A DNA stretch of 64,000 nucleotides from CAVSRC01 sp963730325. Lineage in GTDB: Bacteria; Pseudomonadota; Alphaproteobacteria; Rhizobiales; Kaistiaceae. The DNA is taken from the NCBI GenBank assembly GCA_963730325.1, contig CAVSRC010000019.1, positions 62,001 to 126,000 of the forward strand, in the 5' to 3' direction. A program made the translations under genes and the position numbers. The stretch's first letter is position 1. The number at the start of each line of letters is the position of its first letter. The notes beneath the pieces are model-generated. The model did not search any database and was not told where the DNA came from. It saw only the letters and a list, made by a program, of their open reading frames with translations. Below, piece by piece: positions 27,532 through 36,398 of the stretch.

Positions 27532-28445
27532 GCGGGCAAGCCGAAACGCCCACGACTCGCTGCGGCTTCGTCGCCCTCATCGGCGTGCCCAATGCCGGCA
27601 AGTCGACGCTGGTCAACCGGCTGGTCGGCACCAAGGTCACCATCGTCAGCCACAAGGTGCAGACCACCCGCTCCATCGTGCGCGGCATTGCCATAGTCGG
27701 CCCGGCGCAGATCGTCTTCGTCGACACCCCCGGCATCTTTGCGCCGAAGCGCCGGCTCGACCGCGCCATGGTCGATACTGCCTGGGGCGGGGCGCGCGAC
27801 GCCGATATCGTGGCGCTGCTGATCGATGCCGCCAAGGGCATCGACAATGAGGTGCAGGCGCTGCTCGACAAGCTCGGCGAGATCCGTCAGCCGAAGGTAC
27901 TGCTCCTCAACAAGATCGACACGGTGAGGCGCGACAGCCTGCTCACGCTCGCCGACGCAGCCAACAAGGCGGCAAGCTTTGACCGCACCTTCATGATCTC
28001 GGCGCTCACCGGCGACGGGCTCGACGATTTCATGGGTTTTCTGGTGGAAGCCGTGCCGCCGGGGCCGTTCCTCTATCCGGAGGACGAGGTCAGCGACATT
28101 CCGCTGCGCCAGCTCGCCGCCGAGATCACCCGGGAGAAGCTGTTCGAGCGCCTGCATCAGGAGCTGCCCTATCAGGCGACCGTCGAGACCGAGGCGTGGA
28201 CCGACCAGAAGGACGGTTCGGCGCGCGTCGAGCAGACCATCTATGTGACCCGCGACAGCCAGAAGAAGATCGTCATCGGCAAGGCCGGCGCCACCATCAA
28301 GGCGATCTCCATGGCCGCGCGCAGGGAGATCGCCGAGATCGCCGAGAAGCCGGTCCACCTCTTCCTCTTCGTCAAGGTGCGCGAGAACTGGGGCGACGAC
28401 CCGGAACGCTACCGCGCCATGGGGATCGAGTTTCCCAAGGGTTGA
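27513..28445 (+). CDS. era: GTPase Era
   Basis: About 310 residues from the ATG at 27513; a GTG at 27528 that overlaps the rnc stop as GTGA is an equally plausible start. G1 is GVPNAGKSTLVN, G3 VDTPGIF and G4 NKID. The C-terminal KH domain includes IVIGKAGATIKAI. Era binds 16S rRNA during 30S maturation. The rnc-era-recO order is conserved in proteobacteria. Confidence 0.95.
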   Translation: MVDGAVSGQAETPTTRCGFVALIGVPNAGKSTLVNRLVGTKVTIVSHKVQTTRSIVRGIAIVGPAQIVFVDTPGIFAPKRRLDRAMVDTAWGGARDADIVALLIDAAKGIDNEVQALLDKLGEIRQPKVLLLNKIDTVRRDSLLTLADAANKAASFDRTFMISALTGDGLDDFMGFLVEAVPPGPFLYPEDEVSDIPLRQLAAEITREKLFERLHQELPYQATVETEAWTDQKDGSARVEQTIYVTRDSQKKIVIGKAGATIKAISMAARREIAEIAEKPVHLFLFVKVRENWGDDPERYRAMGIEFPKG

Positions 28446-28482
28446 GTGCGCTCCCCCTCGATTCGGCGCTAGACTTGCTTCC

Positions 28483-29226
28483 ATGCAGTGGTCGGACGAA
28501 GGCATCATCATCGGCACGCGCCGGCACGGCGAGACGAGCCTGATCGTCGAGCTGATGACGCCGGCCCACGGCCGCCATCTGGGGCTGGTGCGCGGCGGGC
28601 GCTCGCGCCGCCAGCAGCCGATCCTGCAGCCGGGGAATTCGGTCGCCGCCACCTGGCGGGCGCGGCTCGACGAGCATCTCGGCACCTACACGGTCGAGGG
28701 GACCACGCAGCGCGCCGCACGGCTGATCGAGAGCGCCGCCGGGCTCTACGGCATCCAGATGCTGGGCGGGCTCTTGCGCCTGCTGCCAGAGCGCGACCCG
28801 CATCCGCGTCTCTATGACGGGCTCCTCTCGATCCTCGACTGGTTCGATGAGCCACTCACCGCCGGCGCGCTGATCGCCCGCTTCGAGTTGGGGCTGCTTG
28901 ACGATCTTGGCTTCGGCCTCGATCTCGAACGCTGCGCCGCCACCGGCAGCAATGACGATCTCGCTTTCGTCTCGCCGAAGTCGGGGAGGGCGGTCAGCCG
29001 CTCCGCCGGCGAGCCTTATGGCGAGCGGCTCCTGAAGCTGCCGGCCTTCCTGCTGGAGCCGGCTAGCGCCCGGCCGGCCGACCGCGAGGCACTTGCCCAG
29101 GCCTTTGCGCTCACCGGCTACTTTCTCGCCCGCCACGTCTTCGAGCCGCGCGGCATCGAGGCGCCGGAGGCGCGCGAGCGCTTCATCGCGCTCATCGCGC
29201 GGGCCGGCGAACACATTCCTCAATAG
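28483..29226 (+). CDS. recO: DNA repair protein RecO
   Basis: A 247-residue recombination mediator that loads RecA through the RecFOR route. The N-terminal OB-fold starts MQWSDEGIIIGTRRHGET, followed by LGLVRGGRSRRQQPILQPG and a helical C-terminal domain with DDLAFVSPKSGRAVSR. It closes the rsh-recO cluster, 37 bp after era. Confidence 0.93.
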   Translation: MQWSDEGIIIGTRRHGETSLIVELMTPAHGRHLGLVRGGRSRRQQPILQPGNSVAATWRARLDEHLGTYTVEGTTQRAARLIESAAGLYGIQMLGGLLRLLPERDPHPRLYDGLLSILDWFDEPLTAGALIARFELGLLDDLGFGLDLERCAATGSNDDLAFVSPKSGRAVSRSAGEPYGERLLKLPAFLLEPASARPADREALAQAFALTGYFLARHVFEPRGIEAPEARERFIALIARAGEHIPQ

Positions 29227-29235
29227 GAGGCAACC

Positions 29236-29580
29236 GTGGACGATCTGAAGAGCATCACCGAGAAGCGCATGGCGGCGCACCAGCGCCTGCTGCAACTGGA
29301 TTCCAAGACCTACAAGGCGTTTCTCGCCATGGAGGCGGCCACCTTCGCCGATGCCGCGCTGCCCAAGAAGACCAAGGAGCTGATCGCTGTCGGCATCTCC
29401 GTGGTGATCGATTGCGAATCCTGCATGCAGTGGCACATCGGAGAAGCGGCGAAGGGTGGCGCCAGCCAGGCGGAAATCCTCGAAGCGGTCGAAGTCGGCA
29501 TCGAGATGGGCGGTGGGCCGGCCACCGTCTCGGCCCGTTTCGCCCTGGAGGTGATGGACAGCGTCGTGCGGCCGGGCTGA
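29236..29580 (+). CDS. Carboxymuconolactone decarboxylase/AhpD-like protein
   Basis: A 114-residue protein from a GTG at 29236 preceded by AGGAGGCAACC. The AhpD-type redox motif C-x2-C-x3-H appears as CESCMQWH, inside an all-helical CMD fold (KTKELIAVGISVVIDCES). Such proteins often have peroxidase-linked disulfide reductase activity. It follows recO after nine bases, probably on the same transcript. Confidence 0.85.
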   Translation: MDDLKSITEKRMAAHQRLLQLDSKTYKAFLAMEAATFADAALPKKTKELIAVGISVVIDCESCMQWHIGEAAKGGASQAEILEAVEVGIEMGGGPATVSARFALEVMDSVVRPG

Positions 29581-29655
29581 GATTTGCCGTGCTTGCCGGC
29601 CTCCGGCGCCGCGCAAAAGCTTGAATCCCAAGGGTTTGACCGCTAGTCCGGTCTC

Positions 29656-31914
29656 ATGGCCAAACATCTGATTCCGCCCGGCGGCGGCGACATCGAGCCC
29701 GTCAATCTGCGCGAGGCCCTGGAAGAGCGCTACCTCGCCTATGCGCTCTCCACCATCACCAACCGGGCGCTGCCCGATCTCCGCGACGGGCTGAAGCCGG
29801 TGCACCGGCGCATCCTCTATGGCATGCGCCAGCTGAGGCTCGATCCGGGCGGCGGCTTCAAGAAGTCGGCCAAGATCGTCGGCGACGTGATGGGCGGCTT
29901 CCACCCGCATGGCGACCAGGCGATCTACGACGCGCTGGTGCGGTTGGCGCAGGATTTCGCCTCGCGCTACCCGCTGGTCGACGGCCAGGGCAATTTCGGC
30001 AATATCGACGGCGATAGCGCCGCGGCGATGCGCTACACCGAAGCGCGCATGACCGAGGTGGCGCGGCTCTTGCTCGACGGCATCGACGAGGACGCGGTCG
30101 ATTTCCGCCCGACCTATGACGGCTCCGACAAGGAGCCGGTGGTGTTGCCCGGCGCGTTCCCCAATCTGCTCGCCAACGGCGCCTCGGGCATCGCGGTGGG
30201 CATGGCGACCAACATTCCGCCGCACAACGCCGCCGAACTCTGCGACGCGGCGCTGCATCTCATCAAGACGCCGAAGGCGCGCATCGAAACCCTGGTCGAT
30301 CTGGTCAAGGGGCCGGACCTGCCGACCGGCGGCATCATCGTCGAGCCAAGGGAGAACATCCTCGAGGCCTACAGGACGGGACGCGGCTCCTTCCGCGTGC
30401 GTGCCCGCTGGAGCCAGGAAGATCAGAAGCGCGGCACCTGGGTCGTGGTGGTCACCGAGATTCCCTATCAGGTGCAGAAGGCGCGGCTGATCGAGAAGAT
30501 CGCCGAGCTGCTGGAGGCGAAAAAGCTGCCGCTGGTCGCCGACATACGCGACGAGTCGGCGGAGGACATCCGTGTCGTCATCGAGCCGAAGAGCCGCGCG
30601 GTCGATCCCGCGCTGATGATGGAATCGCTCTTTCGCCTGACCGACCTGGAAAGCCGCATCCCGCTCAACCTCAACGTCCTCTCCAGAGGCGTGGTGCCGA
30701 AGGTGATGGGCCTCGGCGAGGTGCTGAACGAGTGGCTGGCCCACCGGCGCGAGGTGCTGGTCCGGCGCGCCAACCACCGGCTGGCACAGATTGCCCATCG
30801 GCTGGAGGTGCTCGACGGCTATCTGATCGCCTATCTGAACCTCGACGAGGTGATCAGGATCATCCGTAATGAGGACGAGCCCAAGCCCGTCCTGATGAAG
30901 ACCTTCAAGCTCTCCGACGTTCAGGCGGAAGCCATCCTCAACATGCGGCTGCGTGCTCTGCGCAAGCTCGAGGAGATGGAGATCAAGGGTGAGCACGCGG
31001 CGCTCAGCAAGGAGCAGAAGTCGCTGAAGGCGCTGGTCAAGTCGGAAGATCAGCAATGGGCGAACGTCGCCGAGGAAATCCGCGCGGTGCGCAAGACCTT
31101 CGGTCCCAACACGCCGCTGGGAAAACGCCGCTCGACCTTCGGCGAGGCGCCGGAGCACGACATCGAGGACATGCAGGCGGCGATGATCGAGCGCGAGCCG
31201 ATCACCGTGGTCGTGTCGGAGAAGGGCTGGATCCGCGCGATGAAGGGGCACGAGGTGGACACCTCCGCCCTGACCTTCAAGACCGATGACAGCCTGCGCG
31301 CCGCGATCCGCGCCGAGACCACCGACAAGATCATCGTCGCTTCGACCGGCGGGCGGTTCTACACCCTTGCTGCCGACCGGCTGCCGGGCGGGCGCGGGCA
31401 CGGCGAGCCGATCAAGCTGATGGTCGACATGGACGCAGCCGACGATGTGGTGACGGTGTTCGTCCACAACCCCGAGCGCAAGCTGTTGGTCATCTCCACC
31501 GAGGGCCGCGGCTTCGTGGTGCCGGAGGCGGAGATCCTCGCCAATACCCGCAAGGGCAAGACCGTGATGAGCGTCATGGCGCCGGAAGAGATGCGCATCT
31601 GCGTGTCGGCTGCCGGCGACACGGTGGCGGTGCTCGGCGAGAACCGCAAGATGCTGCTCTTCCCCTTGAACCAGGTGCCGGAGATGGGCCGCGGCAAGGG
31701 CGTGCGCCTGCAGAAATACAAGGACGGCGGGGTGGCGGACGCGCGCGTCTTCGCCAGGAAGGAGGGCCTGAGCTGGCAGGACTCCTCGGGCCGCACCTTC
31801 GTCCGCGCGATGTCCGAATTGAAGCTGTGGGTAGGCGAGCGGGCGCAGGCGGGCCGCATCCGGCCGGACGGCTTCCCGCGCTCCAATCGCTTCGGAACCC
31901 CGACGGTGCCGTAA
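29656..31914 (+). CDS. parC: DNA topoisomerase IV subunit A
   Basis: A 752-residue type IIA topoisomerase subunit. DGLKPVHRRILYGMRQL and the active-site tyrosine in AAMRYTEARMTEVA are clear. The C-terminal beta-pinwheel is shorter than in GyrA and lacks a GyrA-box, so ParC fits best. It decatenates daughter chromosomes with ParE, which is not in this window. Confidence 0.93.
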   Translation: MAKHLIPPGGGDIEPVNLREALEERYLAYALSTITNRALPDLRDGLKPVHRRILYGMRQLRLDPGGGFKKSAKIVGDVMGGFHPHGDQAIYDALVRLAQDFASRYPLVDGQGNFGNIDGDSAAAMRYTEARMTEVARLLLDGIDEDAVDFRPTYDGSDKEPVVLPGAFPNLLANGASGIAVGMATNIPPHNAAELCDAALHLIKTPKARIETLVDLVKGPDLPTGGIIVEPRENILEAYRTGRGSFRVRARWSQEDQKRGTWVVVVTEIPYQVQKARLIEKIAELLEAKKLPLVADIRDESAEDIRVVIEPKSRAVDPALMMESLFRLTDLESRIPLNLNVLSRGVVPKVMGLGEVLNEWLAHRREVLVRRANHRLAQIAHRLEVLDGYLIAYLNLDEVIRIIRNEDEPKPVLMKTFKLSDVQAEAILNMRLRALRKLEEMEIKGEHAALSKEQKSLKALVKSEDQQWANVAEEIRAVRKTFGPNTPLGKRRSTFGEAPEHDIEDMQAAMIEREPITVVVSEKGWIRAMKGHEVDTSALTFKTDDSLRAAIRAETTDKIIVASTGGRFYTLAADRLPGGRGHGEPIKLMVDMDAADDVVTVFVHNPERKLLVISTEGRGFVVPEAEILANTRKGKTVMSVMAPEEMRICVSAAGDTVAVLGENRKMLLFPLNQVPEMGRGKGVRLQKYKDGGVADARVFARKEGLSWQDSSGRTFVRAMSELKLWVGERAQAGRIRPDGFPRSNRFGTPTVP

Positions 31915-31919
31915 GAGCC

Positions 31920-32315
31920 ATGCGCGCCAAGGCCGAGGCCAAATGGGGCGTGCTCAAGGCGGTGGACGAGCTGCTCGACCACATTGCCAACGGGCGCCTC
32001 CAGGAATCGGTGGACGCCTTCACCGGCGACGAGGATGCCATGCTCATCGGCTCGGAGCCGGGTGAGATCGCCATCGGGCCGGAGGCGCTGAGGACCTTCT
32101 TCGCCGAGCTCTATGCCAGGCCTTCCCGCGTTCTGTTCACGCTGCCGGAGCGGCGGGTCTCGGCGATGGGCCATGTCGCCTGGCTGACGGGCGAGGGGAC
32201 CTATCGCCTGTCGACCGGCGGCGAGGAATTGCCCTATCGCCTGACGGCGGTGCTGGAGCGGCGGCGCGACCAATGGCTGTTGCAGCTCTTCAGCGGCTCG
32301 GAGCCGAAAGGCTAG
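31920..32315 (+). CDS. SnoaL-like/NTF2-fold protein
   Basis: A 131-residue protein starting five bases after parC. The pattern VDELLDHIANGRLQESVDAF, then AIGPEALRTFFAELY and the final beta strands (WLTGEGTYRL, YRLTAVLERRRDQWLLQLF) matches the SnoaL-like fold. Its stop overlaps the convergent deaminase gene by four bases. Ligand and function are unknown. Confidence 0.75.
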   Translation: MRAKAEAKWGVLKAVDELLDHIANGRLQESVDAFTGDEDAMLIGSEPGEIAIGPEALRTFFAELYARPSRVLFTLPERRVSAMGHVAWLTGEGTYRLSTGGEELPYRLTAVLERRRDQWLLQLFSGSEPKG

Positions 32316-32788
32316 GCGCTGCCTGCCCAGAAATCCCGGTGGGGCGCGATCAGCTCATCCTCGATCTCGGGGAAGGGGCCGTGGACCGCGATCGCCTTCT
32401 GGCCCGAGCCGAGCACGATGCGCGATGGCAGCGCCATGGTCGGGTTCTCCTGGCTTGTGCCGGTGAGCGCCGCCAGCTTCGCCTCGTCGGCGCCATAGAC
32501 GAGCGTGCCGATATTGGCCCAGTAGAGCGTGCCGGCGCACATGGCGCAGGGCTCGAAAGTGGTGGCGAGCGTGCAGCGCCAGAGATAGTCCGGGCGGTAG
32601 GCGGCGGCGGCGCGGCGGGCAAGCTCGGTCTCGGCGTGGCGCACGACGTCGAGATTGCCCTGGCGCATGAGGATCTCGCCCTCCGGGCCGACGAGCACGG
32701 CGCCGAAGGGGTGATGCCCGTGGGCGGCGGCCTCGCGCGCCACGTCGTTTGCGGCGCGGAGATGGGCGATCATCTGGTCGCGGGTCAT
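32312..32788 (-). CDS. Nucleoside/guanine deaminase-type CMP/dCMP deaminase family protein
   Basis: A 158-residue zinc deaminase. The catalytic HAETEL (His ligand and proton-shuttle Glu) and PCAMCAG (two Cys ligands) are both present and in order. The VAREAAAHGHHPFGAVLVG N-terminus is common to guanine and other nucleoside deaminases. The tRNA-specific TadA is less likely because the protein lacks its typical C-terminal helix sequence. The substrate is not resolved. Confidence 0.85.
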   Translation of the reverse strand: MTRDQMIAHLRAANDVAREAAAHGHHPFGAVLVGPEGEILMRQGNLDVVRHAETELARRAAAAYRPDYLWRCTLATTFEPCAMCAGTLYWANIGTLVYGADEAKLAALTGTSQENPTMALPSRIVLGSGQKAIAVHGPFPEIEDELIAPHRDFWAGSA

Positions 32789-33103
32789 GGGATTTCACCT
32801 GCTGCTCGGCTTTGCCTAGGTGTAGTGGGTTGGCCGAGCGCGCGCCATCCTCGACATCCTACGCGCCGTCGCTGCGCCCGCCTGACGCTCGCGCCCGGGC
32901 GTCACGGGGCCGCAAGACTCCGCTTTGTCCGAACCACAGCGGGATCAAGTTTAGTCGAATTTGCCGTCCCGACGCCGGGTGAAGACGATCACTTGCACCT
33001 CCTGCGACGAGCAACCACAATTCCACAATCAGGCGACGATAATCTCGTTCTGTCTTTCTTGCTGCGGCTTGCCCGGTGGACCGGGCCGGCACGGAGTCCG
33101 CCA
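32789..33103. promoter_or_regulatory. Leader of the first LuxR paralogue, copy A of a duplicated leader
   Basis: This 315-bp region lies between the deaminase gene (leftward) and luxR1. From about 32940 to the start codon it closely matches the 34330-34495 leader of the second paralogue. Shared elements include GGATCAAG(G)TTTAGTCGAATT, CAGGCGACGAT(A/T)ATCTCG and a GCCCGGTGGACCGGGC hairpin just before the start. CCGCT (32920-32924) and AGCGG (32938-32942) form an inverted repeat. It is a probable shared control region. Confidence 0.5.
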
Positions 33104-34234
33104 ATGCTTGAAGCAGATATATTTTCGGCACTGGTCATGGCCGTTTACGATGCCGCGCTCGATGCGGAGTTATGGCCCCGCGCCCTTGCGCAGATCGCAC
33201 ACTATGTCGGCGGCAGCGCGGCCGGACTTCTCTCAAAAAACATAGTCAGCAAGGTCGGTGACGCTCAATATCATTTTGGCGTTAGCGAGCACTATCTGCG
33301 GCTCTATCGAGAGACCTACTGGCAGTTCGATCCGTTGACGCCGCTTGTGTTCTTCGACGCCGGTCAAGTCACCACGGTGTCCGACTACATCCCCGACGAC
33401 GAATTTCGCCAAGGCCGCTTCTACAAGGAATGGGTTGAGCCACAGGGCTTTGTCGATTCGGCAAATGTCGTACTGGAGAAATCGCCTGCCGTCTGCGCAA
33501 TCCTGAGTGTCATCCGGGGCAAAGCCGATGGCCTGGTCGACGATGGCGCGCGGGAGCGCATGCGCCTGATCATTCCGCACATGCGCCGCGCGGTGCTCAT
33601 CGGCAACGTCATCGAGCTCAAGTCCATGGAGGCGGCGACGCTGGCCGACACGCTGGACGGGATCGCCGCCGGCATGTTCCTGGTCGATGAGAACGGGCGC
33701 GTCGTGCAAAGCAATGTTGCCGGCCACGCGATGGTGACCGCCGGAGAGACGCTGCGTGTGGCCGGCGGCCGGCTCACCACAGGCGACGTTCAGACCGACC
33801 AGACGCTGCTCGACATCTTCGCGACGTCGGCTGGCGGCGATGCGGCGATCGGCACGAAGGGTATCGCGATACCGCTCGCGGCGGGGGACGGCGAGCCTCT
33901 GGTGGCGCATGTGCTGCCTTTGACTTCAGGCGCGCGCCGGCGGACCGGCGCGGCCTATGCCGCCGTCGCAGCCGTCTTCATTCACAAGGCGGCGCTGGCG
34001 CCGCCGTCCCGGCCCGAGATGGTGGCCAGGACCTATGGCCTGACGCCGAGCGAACTGAGGGTCCTGATGGCGATCGTCAATGTCGGCGGTGTGCCGGAGA
34101 CTGCAGGGGCACTTGGCATCGCGGAAACCACGGTCAAGTTCCACCTGCGCAGCCTGTTCGAGAAGACCGGCGCCAAGCGCCAGGCCGACCTGGTCAAGCT
34201 GGTGGCCGGCTTCGTCAATCCGTTCATCGACTAG
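33104..34234 (+). CDS. LuxR-type transcriptional regulator, paralogue 1
   Basis: A 376-residue protein. The C-terminal ~65 residues are a LuxR/FixJ helix-turn-helix (TYGLTPSELRVLMAIVNVGG, then GIAETTVKFHLRSLFEKTGA). The N-terminal ~180 residues are an unrecognised sensory region. A PAS-like segment follows (LDGIAAGMFLVDENGRVVQS). There is no receiver domain and no obvious acyl-homoserine lactone pocket. The next gene is a close paralogue. Identity is highest from about residue 160 to the end, and the N-terminal third is more diverged, suggesting different signals but similar DNA targets. Confidence 0.8.
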   Translation: MLEADIFSALVMAVYDAALDAELWPRALAQIAHYVGGSAAGLLSKNIVSKVGDAQYHFGVSEHYLRLYRETYWQFDPLTPLVFFDAGQVTTVSDYIPDDEFRQGRFYKEWVEPQGFVDSANVVLEKSPAVCAILSVIRGKADGLVDDGARERMRLIIPHMRRAVLIGNVIELKSMEAATLADTLDGIAAGMFLVDENGRVVQSNVAGHAMVTAGETLRVAGGRLTTGDVQTDQTLLDIFATSAGGDAAIGTKGIAIPLAAGDGEPLVAHVLPLTSGARRRTGAAYAAVAAVFIHKAALAPPSRPEMVARTYGLTPSELRVLMAIVNVGGVPETAGALGIAETTVKFHLRSLFEKTGAKRQADLVKLVAGFVNPFID

Positions 34235-34309
34235 CGATGTCCGCGATCGAGCCCCGCGCACCCCACCCGGCTCGACCTTCGGCAGGGCTCTGCGGGGGGC
34301 ACTCTGAGA

Positions 34310-34337
34310 ATCCGCTCGATCCGCACGCAAAGCGGAT
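34310..34337 (+). promoter_or_regulatory. Inverted repeat in the leader of luxR paralogue 2
   Basis: ATCCGCT (34310-34316) and AGCGGAT (34331-34337) are perfect 7-bp arms with a 14-base spacer, directly followed by CAAGGTTTAGTCGAATT as in the leader of paralogue 1. It could be a regulator site or the 5' hairpin of the leader RNA. Confidence 0.45.
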
Positions 34338-34495
34338 CAAGGTTTAGTCGAATTGGCGGCACCGGCGCCGAGTGAAAATGGTCACTTGCACGGCCTGCGG
34401 AGGGCACCCATGATCCCACAACCAGGCGACGATTATCTCGTTCTGTCTTTCTTGCAGCGGCTTGCCCGGTGGACCGGGCCGGCACGGAGTCCGCG

Positions 34496-35629
34496 ATGCT
34501 CGAAGCAGATCTCCTCTCCCTGCTCATCGGCGACATCTACGACGCCGCGCTGGACGCGTCCTTCTGGCCGAGCGTCATGGAAAAGCTCGCCGGCTTCATC
34601 GGCGGTGGAGCAGCGACGCTTCACCTTCGCGACAGTGCGCGGGGGGCGGCCGCACCGACCTACGATTTCGGAATCGATGCCGAATACGGGCAGCTCTACT
34701 TCGGCACGTACGCCAAGCTCGATCCGCTGAATGCGGCTTACTTCAGTCTCGAGGTTGGCGACGTGATCAGCAATTCCGAGATCATTCCGCGGTCCGAATT
34801 CCTCAAGACGCGCTTCTACAACGAATGGGTGCGCCCCCAGGGATTCATCGACAACATCGTGGCCCTGATCGACCGGTCGCCAACGAGCATCGCCATCTTC
34901 GCCGTGCTCCGCCACGAGCGGCAGGGCTTCACGGACGACGGCGCGCGCGAACGCATGCGATTGATCATTCCGCACCTGCGTCGCGCGGTGCTCATCGGCA
35001 ATGTCATCGAGCTCAAGTCCATGGAGGCGGCAACGCTGGCCGACACGCTGGACGGGATCGCCGCCGGCATGTTCCTGGTCGACGAGAGCGGGCGCGTCGT
35101 GCAAAGCAATGTTGCCGGTCATTCGATGGTGGCCGCCGGCGAAACGCTGCGTGTGGCCGGGGGGCGGCTCGCCACAGGCGACGTCCAGACGGACCAGACG
35201 CTGCTCGACATCTTCGCAACGTCCGCCGACGGCGATGCGGCGATCGGTACGAAAGGGATCGCGGTGCCGCTGGCCACGGAGGACGGCGAGCCCTTCGTCG
35301 CCCACGTGTTGCCGCTGACCTCCGGCGCGCGCCGGCGGGCCGGCGCGGCCTATACGGCCGTCGCCGCGGTCTTCGTACACAAGGCGGCGCTGTCGCCGCC
35401 GTCCCGGCCCGAGATGGTGGCCCGGACCTATGGCCTGACGCCGAGCGAACTGAGGGTCCTGCTGGCGATCGTCAATGTCGGCGGTGTGCCGGAAAGCGCC
35501 GCGGCGCTCGGCATCGCGGAAACCACGGTCAAGTTCCACCTGCGCAGCCTGTTCGAGAAGACCGGCGCCAAGCGCCAGGCCGATCTGGTCAAGCTGGTGG
35601 CCGGCTTCGTCAATCCGTTCATCGACTGA
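34496..35629 (+). CDS. LuxR-type transcriptional regulator, paralogue 2
   Basis: A 377-residue protein with the same architecture as paralogue 1: diverged N-terminal region (residues ~1-160), PAS-like segment (GMFLVDESGRVVQSNVAGH) and C-terminal LuxR helix-turn-helix identical over most of its length. The 260-bp gap before it carries copy B of the duplicated leader. It is followed 116 bp later by the first of six small secreted-protein genes, all on the same strand. Control of that cluster is inferred from position only. Confidence 0.8.
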   Translation: MLEADLLSLLIGDIYDAALDASFWPSVMEKLAGFIGGGAATLHLRDSARGAAAPTYDFGIDAEYGQLYFGTYAKLDPLNAAYFSLEVGDVISNSEIIPRSEFLKTRFYNEWVRPQGFIDNIVALIDRSPTSIAIFAVLRHERQGFTDDGARERMRLIIPHLRRAVLIGNVIELKSMEAATLADTLDGIAAGMFLVDESGRVVQSNVAGHSMVAAGETLRVAGGRLATGDVQTDQTLLDIFATSADGDAAIGTKGIAVPLATEDGEPFVAHVLPLTSGARRRAGAAYTAVAAVFVHKAALSPPSRPEMVARTYGLTPSELRVLLAIVNVGGVPESAAALGIAETTVKFHLRSLFEKTGAKRQADLVKLVAGFVNPFID

Positions 35630-35640
35630 CCCTGGTCCCC

Positions 35641-35790
35641 GGATTTATTTTTCCCCTCCGATCGGACGGGGCGGAACCATCTGTTTTTGTCCAAGCTGTT
35701 GGCAGGGGGAGCGTCGGCCTCAGGGCCCTTGCAAGGAGCAGATGCATGTCCGCATCCCACCGCATGCGCACCCTCTCGTTTGTCATTGCC
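35641..35790 (+). repeat. Duplicated leader plus signal-peptide block, copy A
   Basis: This block matches 36880-37025 closely: CGATCGGACGGGGCGGAA, GGCAGGGGGAGCGTCGGCC, GCAAGGAGCAGATGCATGTC and the codons for MRTLSFVI are shared. It contains a promoter/ribosome-site region and the first part of a secretion signal. Copy A feeds a 42-residue remnant, copy B a full cysteine-rich protein. Confidence 0.7.
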
Positions 35791-35874
35791 ACCGTTCTCA
35801 CCGCCGGCCTTGCCGCCGGAACGGCCCATGCCGCGACCGGACAGGGCGCCCGCCGGCACGTCACGTCACGATGA
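35746..35874 (+). CDS. Orphan signal-peptide protein, probably truncated paralogue
   Basis: A 42-residue reading frame. It has a canonical signal peptide (MRTLSFVIATVLTAGLAAGT, ending AHA) and then only 15 residues before the stop. The leader and signal sequence match those of the cysteine-rich gene at 36979, so this looks like a duplicate that lost its mature domain. It may instead be a short secreted peptide. An overlapping ATG four bases upstream opens a frame with no plausible product. Confidence 0.45.
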   Translation: MSASHRMRTLSFVIATVLTAGLAAGTAHAATGQGARRHVTSR

Positions 35875-35917
35875 AGAGCGAAAGGACATTCGACGAGACC
35901 TCCGGAGGAGAGCCCCG

Positions 35918-36289
35918 ATGCGTCATCCGTTCATCCCCTTCCTCATCGCCGCCTGCCTCGTGGTCGTCGCCGGCTGGTCCGGTCCCGCGCTCGCCAAGCC
36001 AAAGAAACTCAACGGCTGCGCCATGAGCCAGTTGCAATCGCCGGAGGGCCGAGCGTGCGAGGCGAAAATGGAAGATGACATCATGCACAACCGTTCATAC
36101 TACCACGTGCTGGTATGCAGCGCGTCTTCCGAATACTGCTGCAAGTTCCCCAATGCCGGCGGCGACGGCGATTGCGTCAGGGTGTCGAAGTTCAGCACTA
36201 CCGGCCGCCAGCCGAACGGTACGTTGAGCACGGTGCCCGGCACGACCGGGCCCGGCAACCTCGGCATTGCGCCGCCGCGGCGGCGCTGA
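35918..36289 (+). CDS. Small secreted cysteine-containing protein
   Basis: A 123-residue protein preceded by CCGGAGGAGAGCCCCG. Residues 1-26 are a signal peptide (PFLIAACLVVVAGWSGPALA). The mature part has six cysteines (NGCAMS, RACEAK, VLVCSAS, EYCCKF, GDCVRV) and a Pro/Gly/Arg tail. It lies in the cluster of small secreted proteins after the LuxR pair. I recognise no family. Disulfide-bonded periplasmic or extracellular localisation is inferred. Confidence 0.6.
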   Translation: MRHPFIPFLIAACLVVVAGWSGPALAKPKKLNGCAMSQLQSPEGRACEAKMEDDIMHNRSYYHVLVCSASSEYCCKFPNAGGDGDCVRVSKFSTTGRQPNGTLSTVPGTTGPGNLGIAPPRRR

Positions 36290-36398
36290 CCGGCGCGCGG
36301 ACGCGCGGCGTTCACTCAGGCGTTGGCCCTCCGATCCGCACGGAGCGGAAGGGCCGTCGCGACGTGACCACACGGGCAATCGATCAGGAGCATCCCAG

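Noticed and set aside
28372..31467. A 1,031-codon open frame antisense to recO and parC
   Set aside because: It mirrors the parC frame in high-GC DNA, its composition is Asp/His/Leu/Arg-rich without any domain, and recO and parC are unambiguous.
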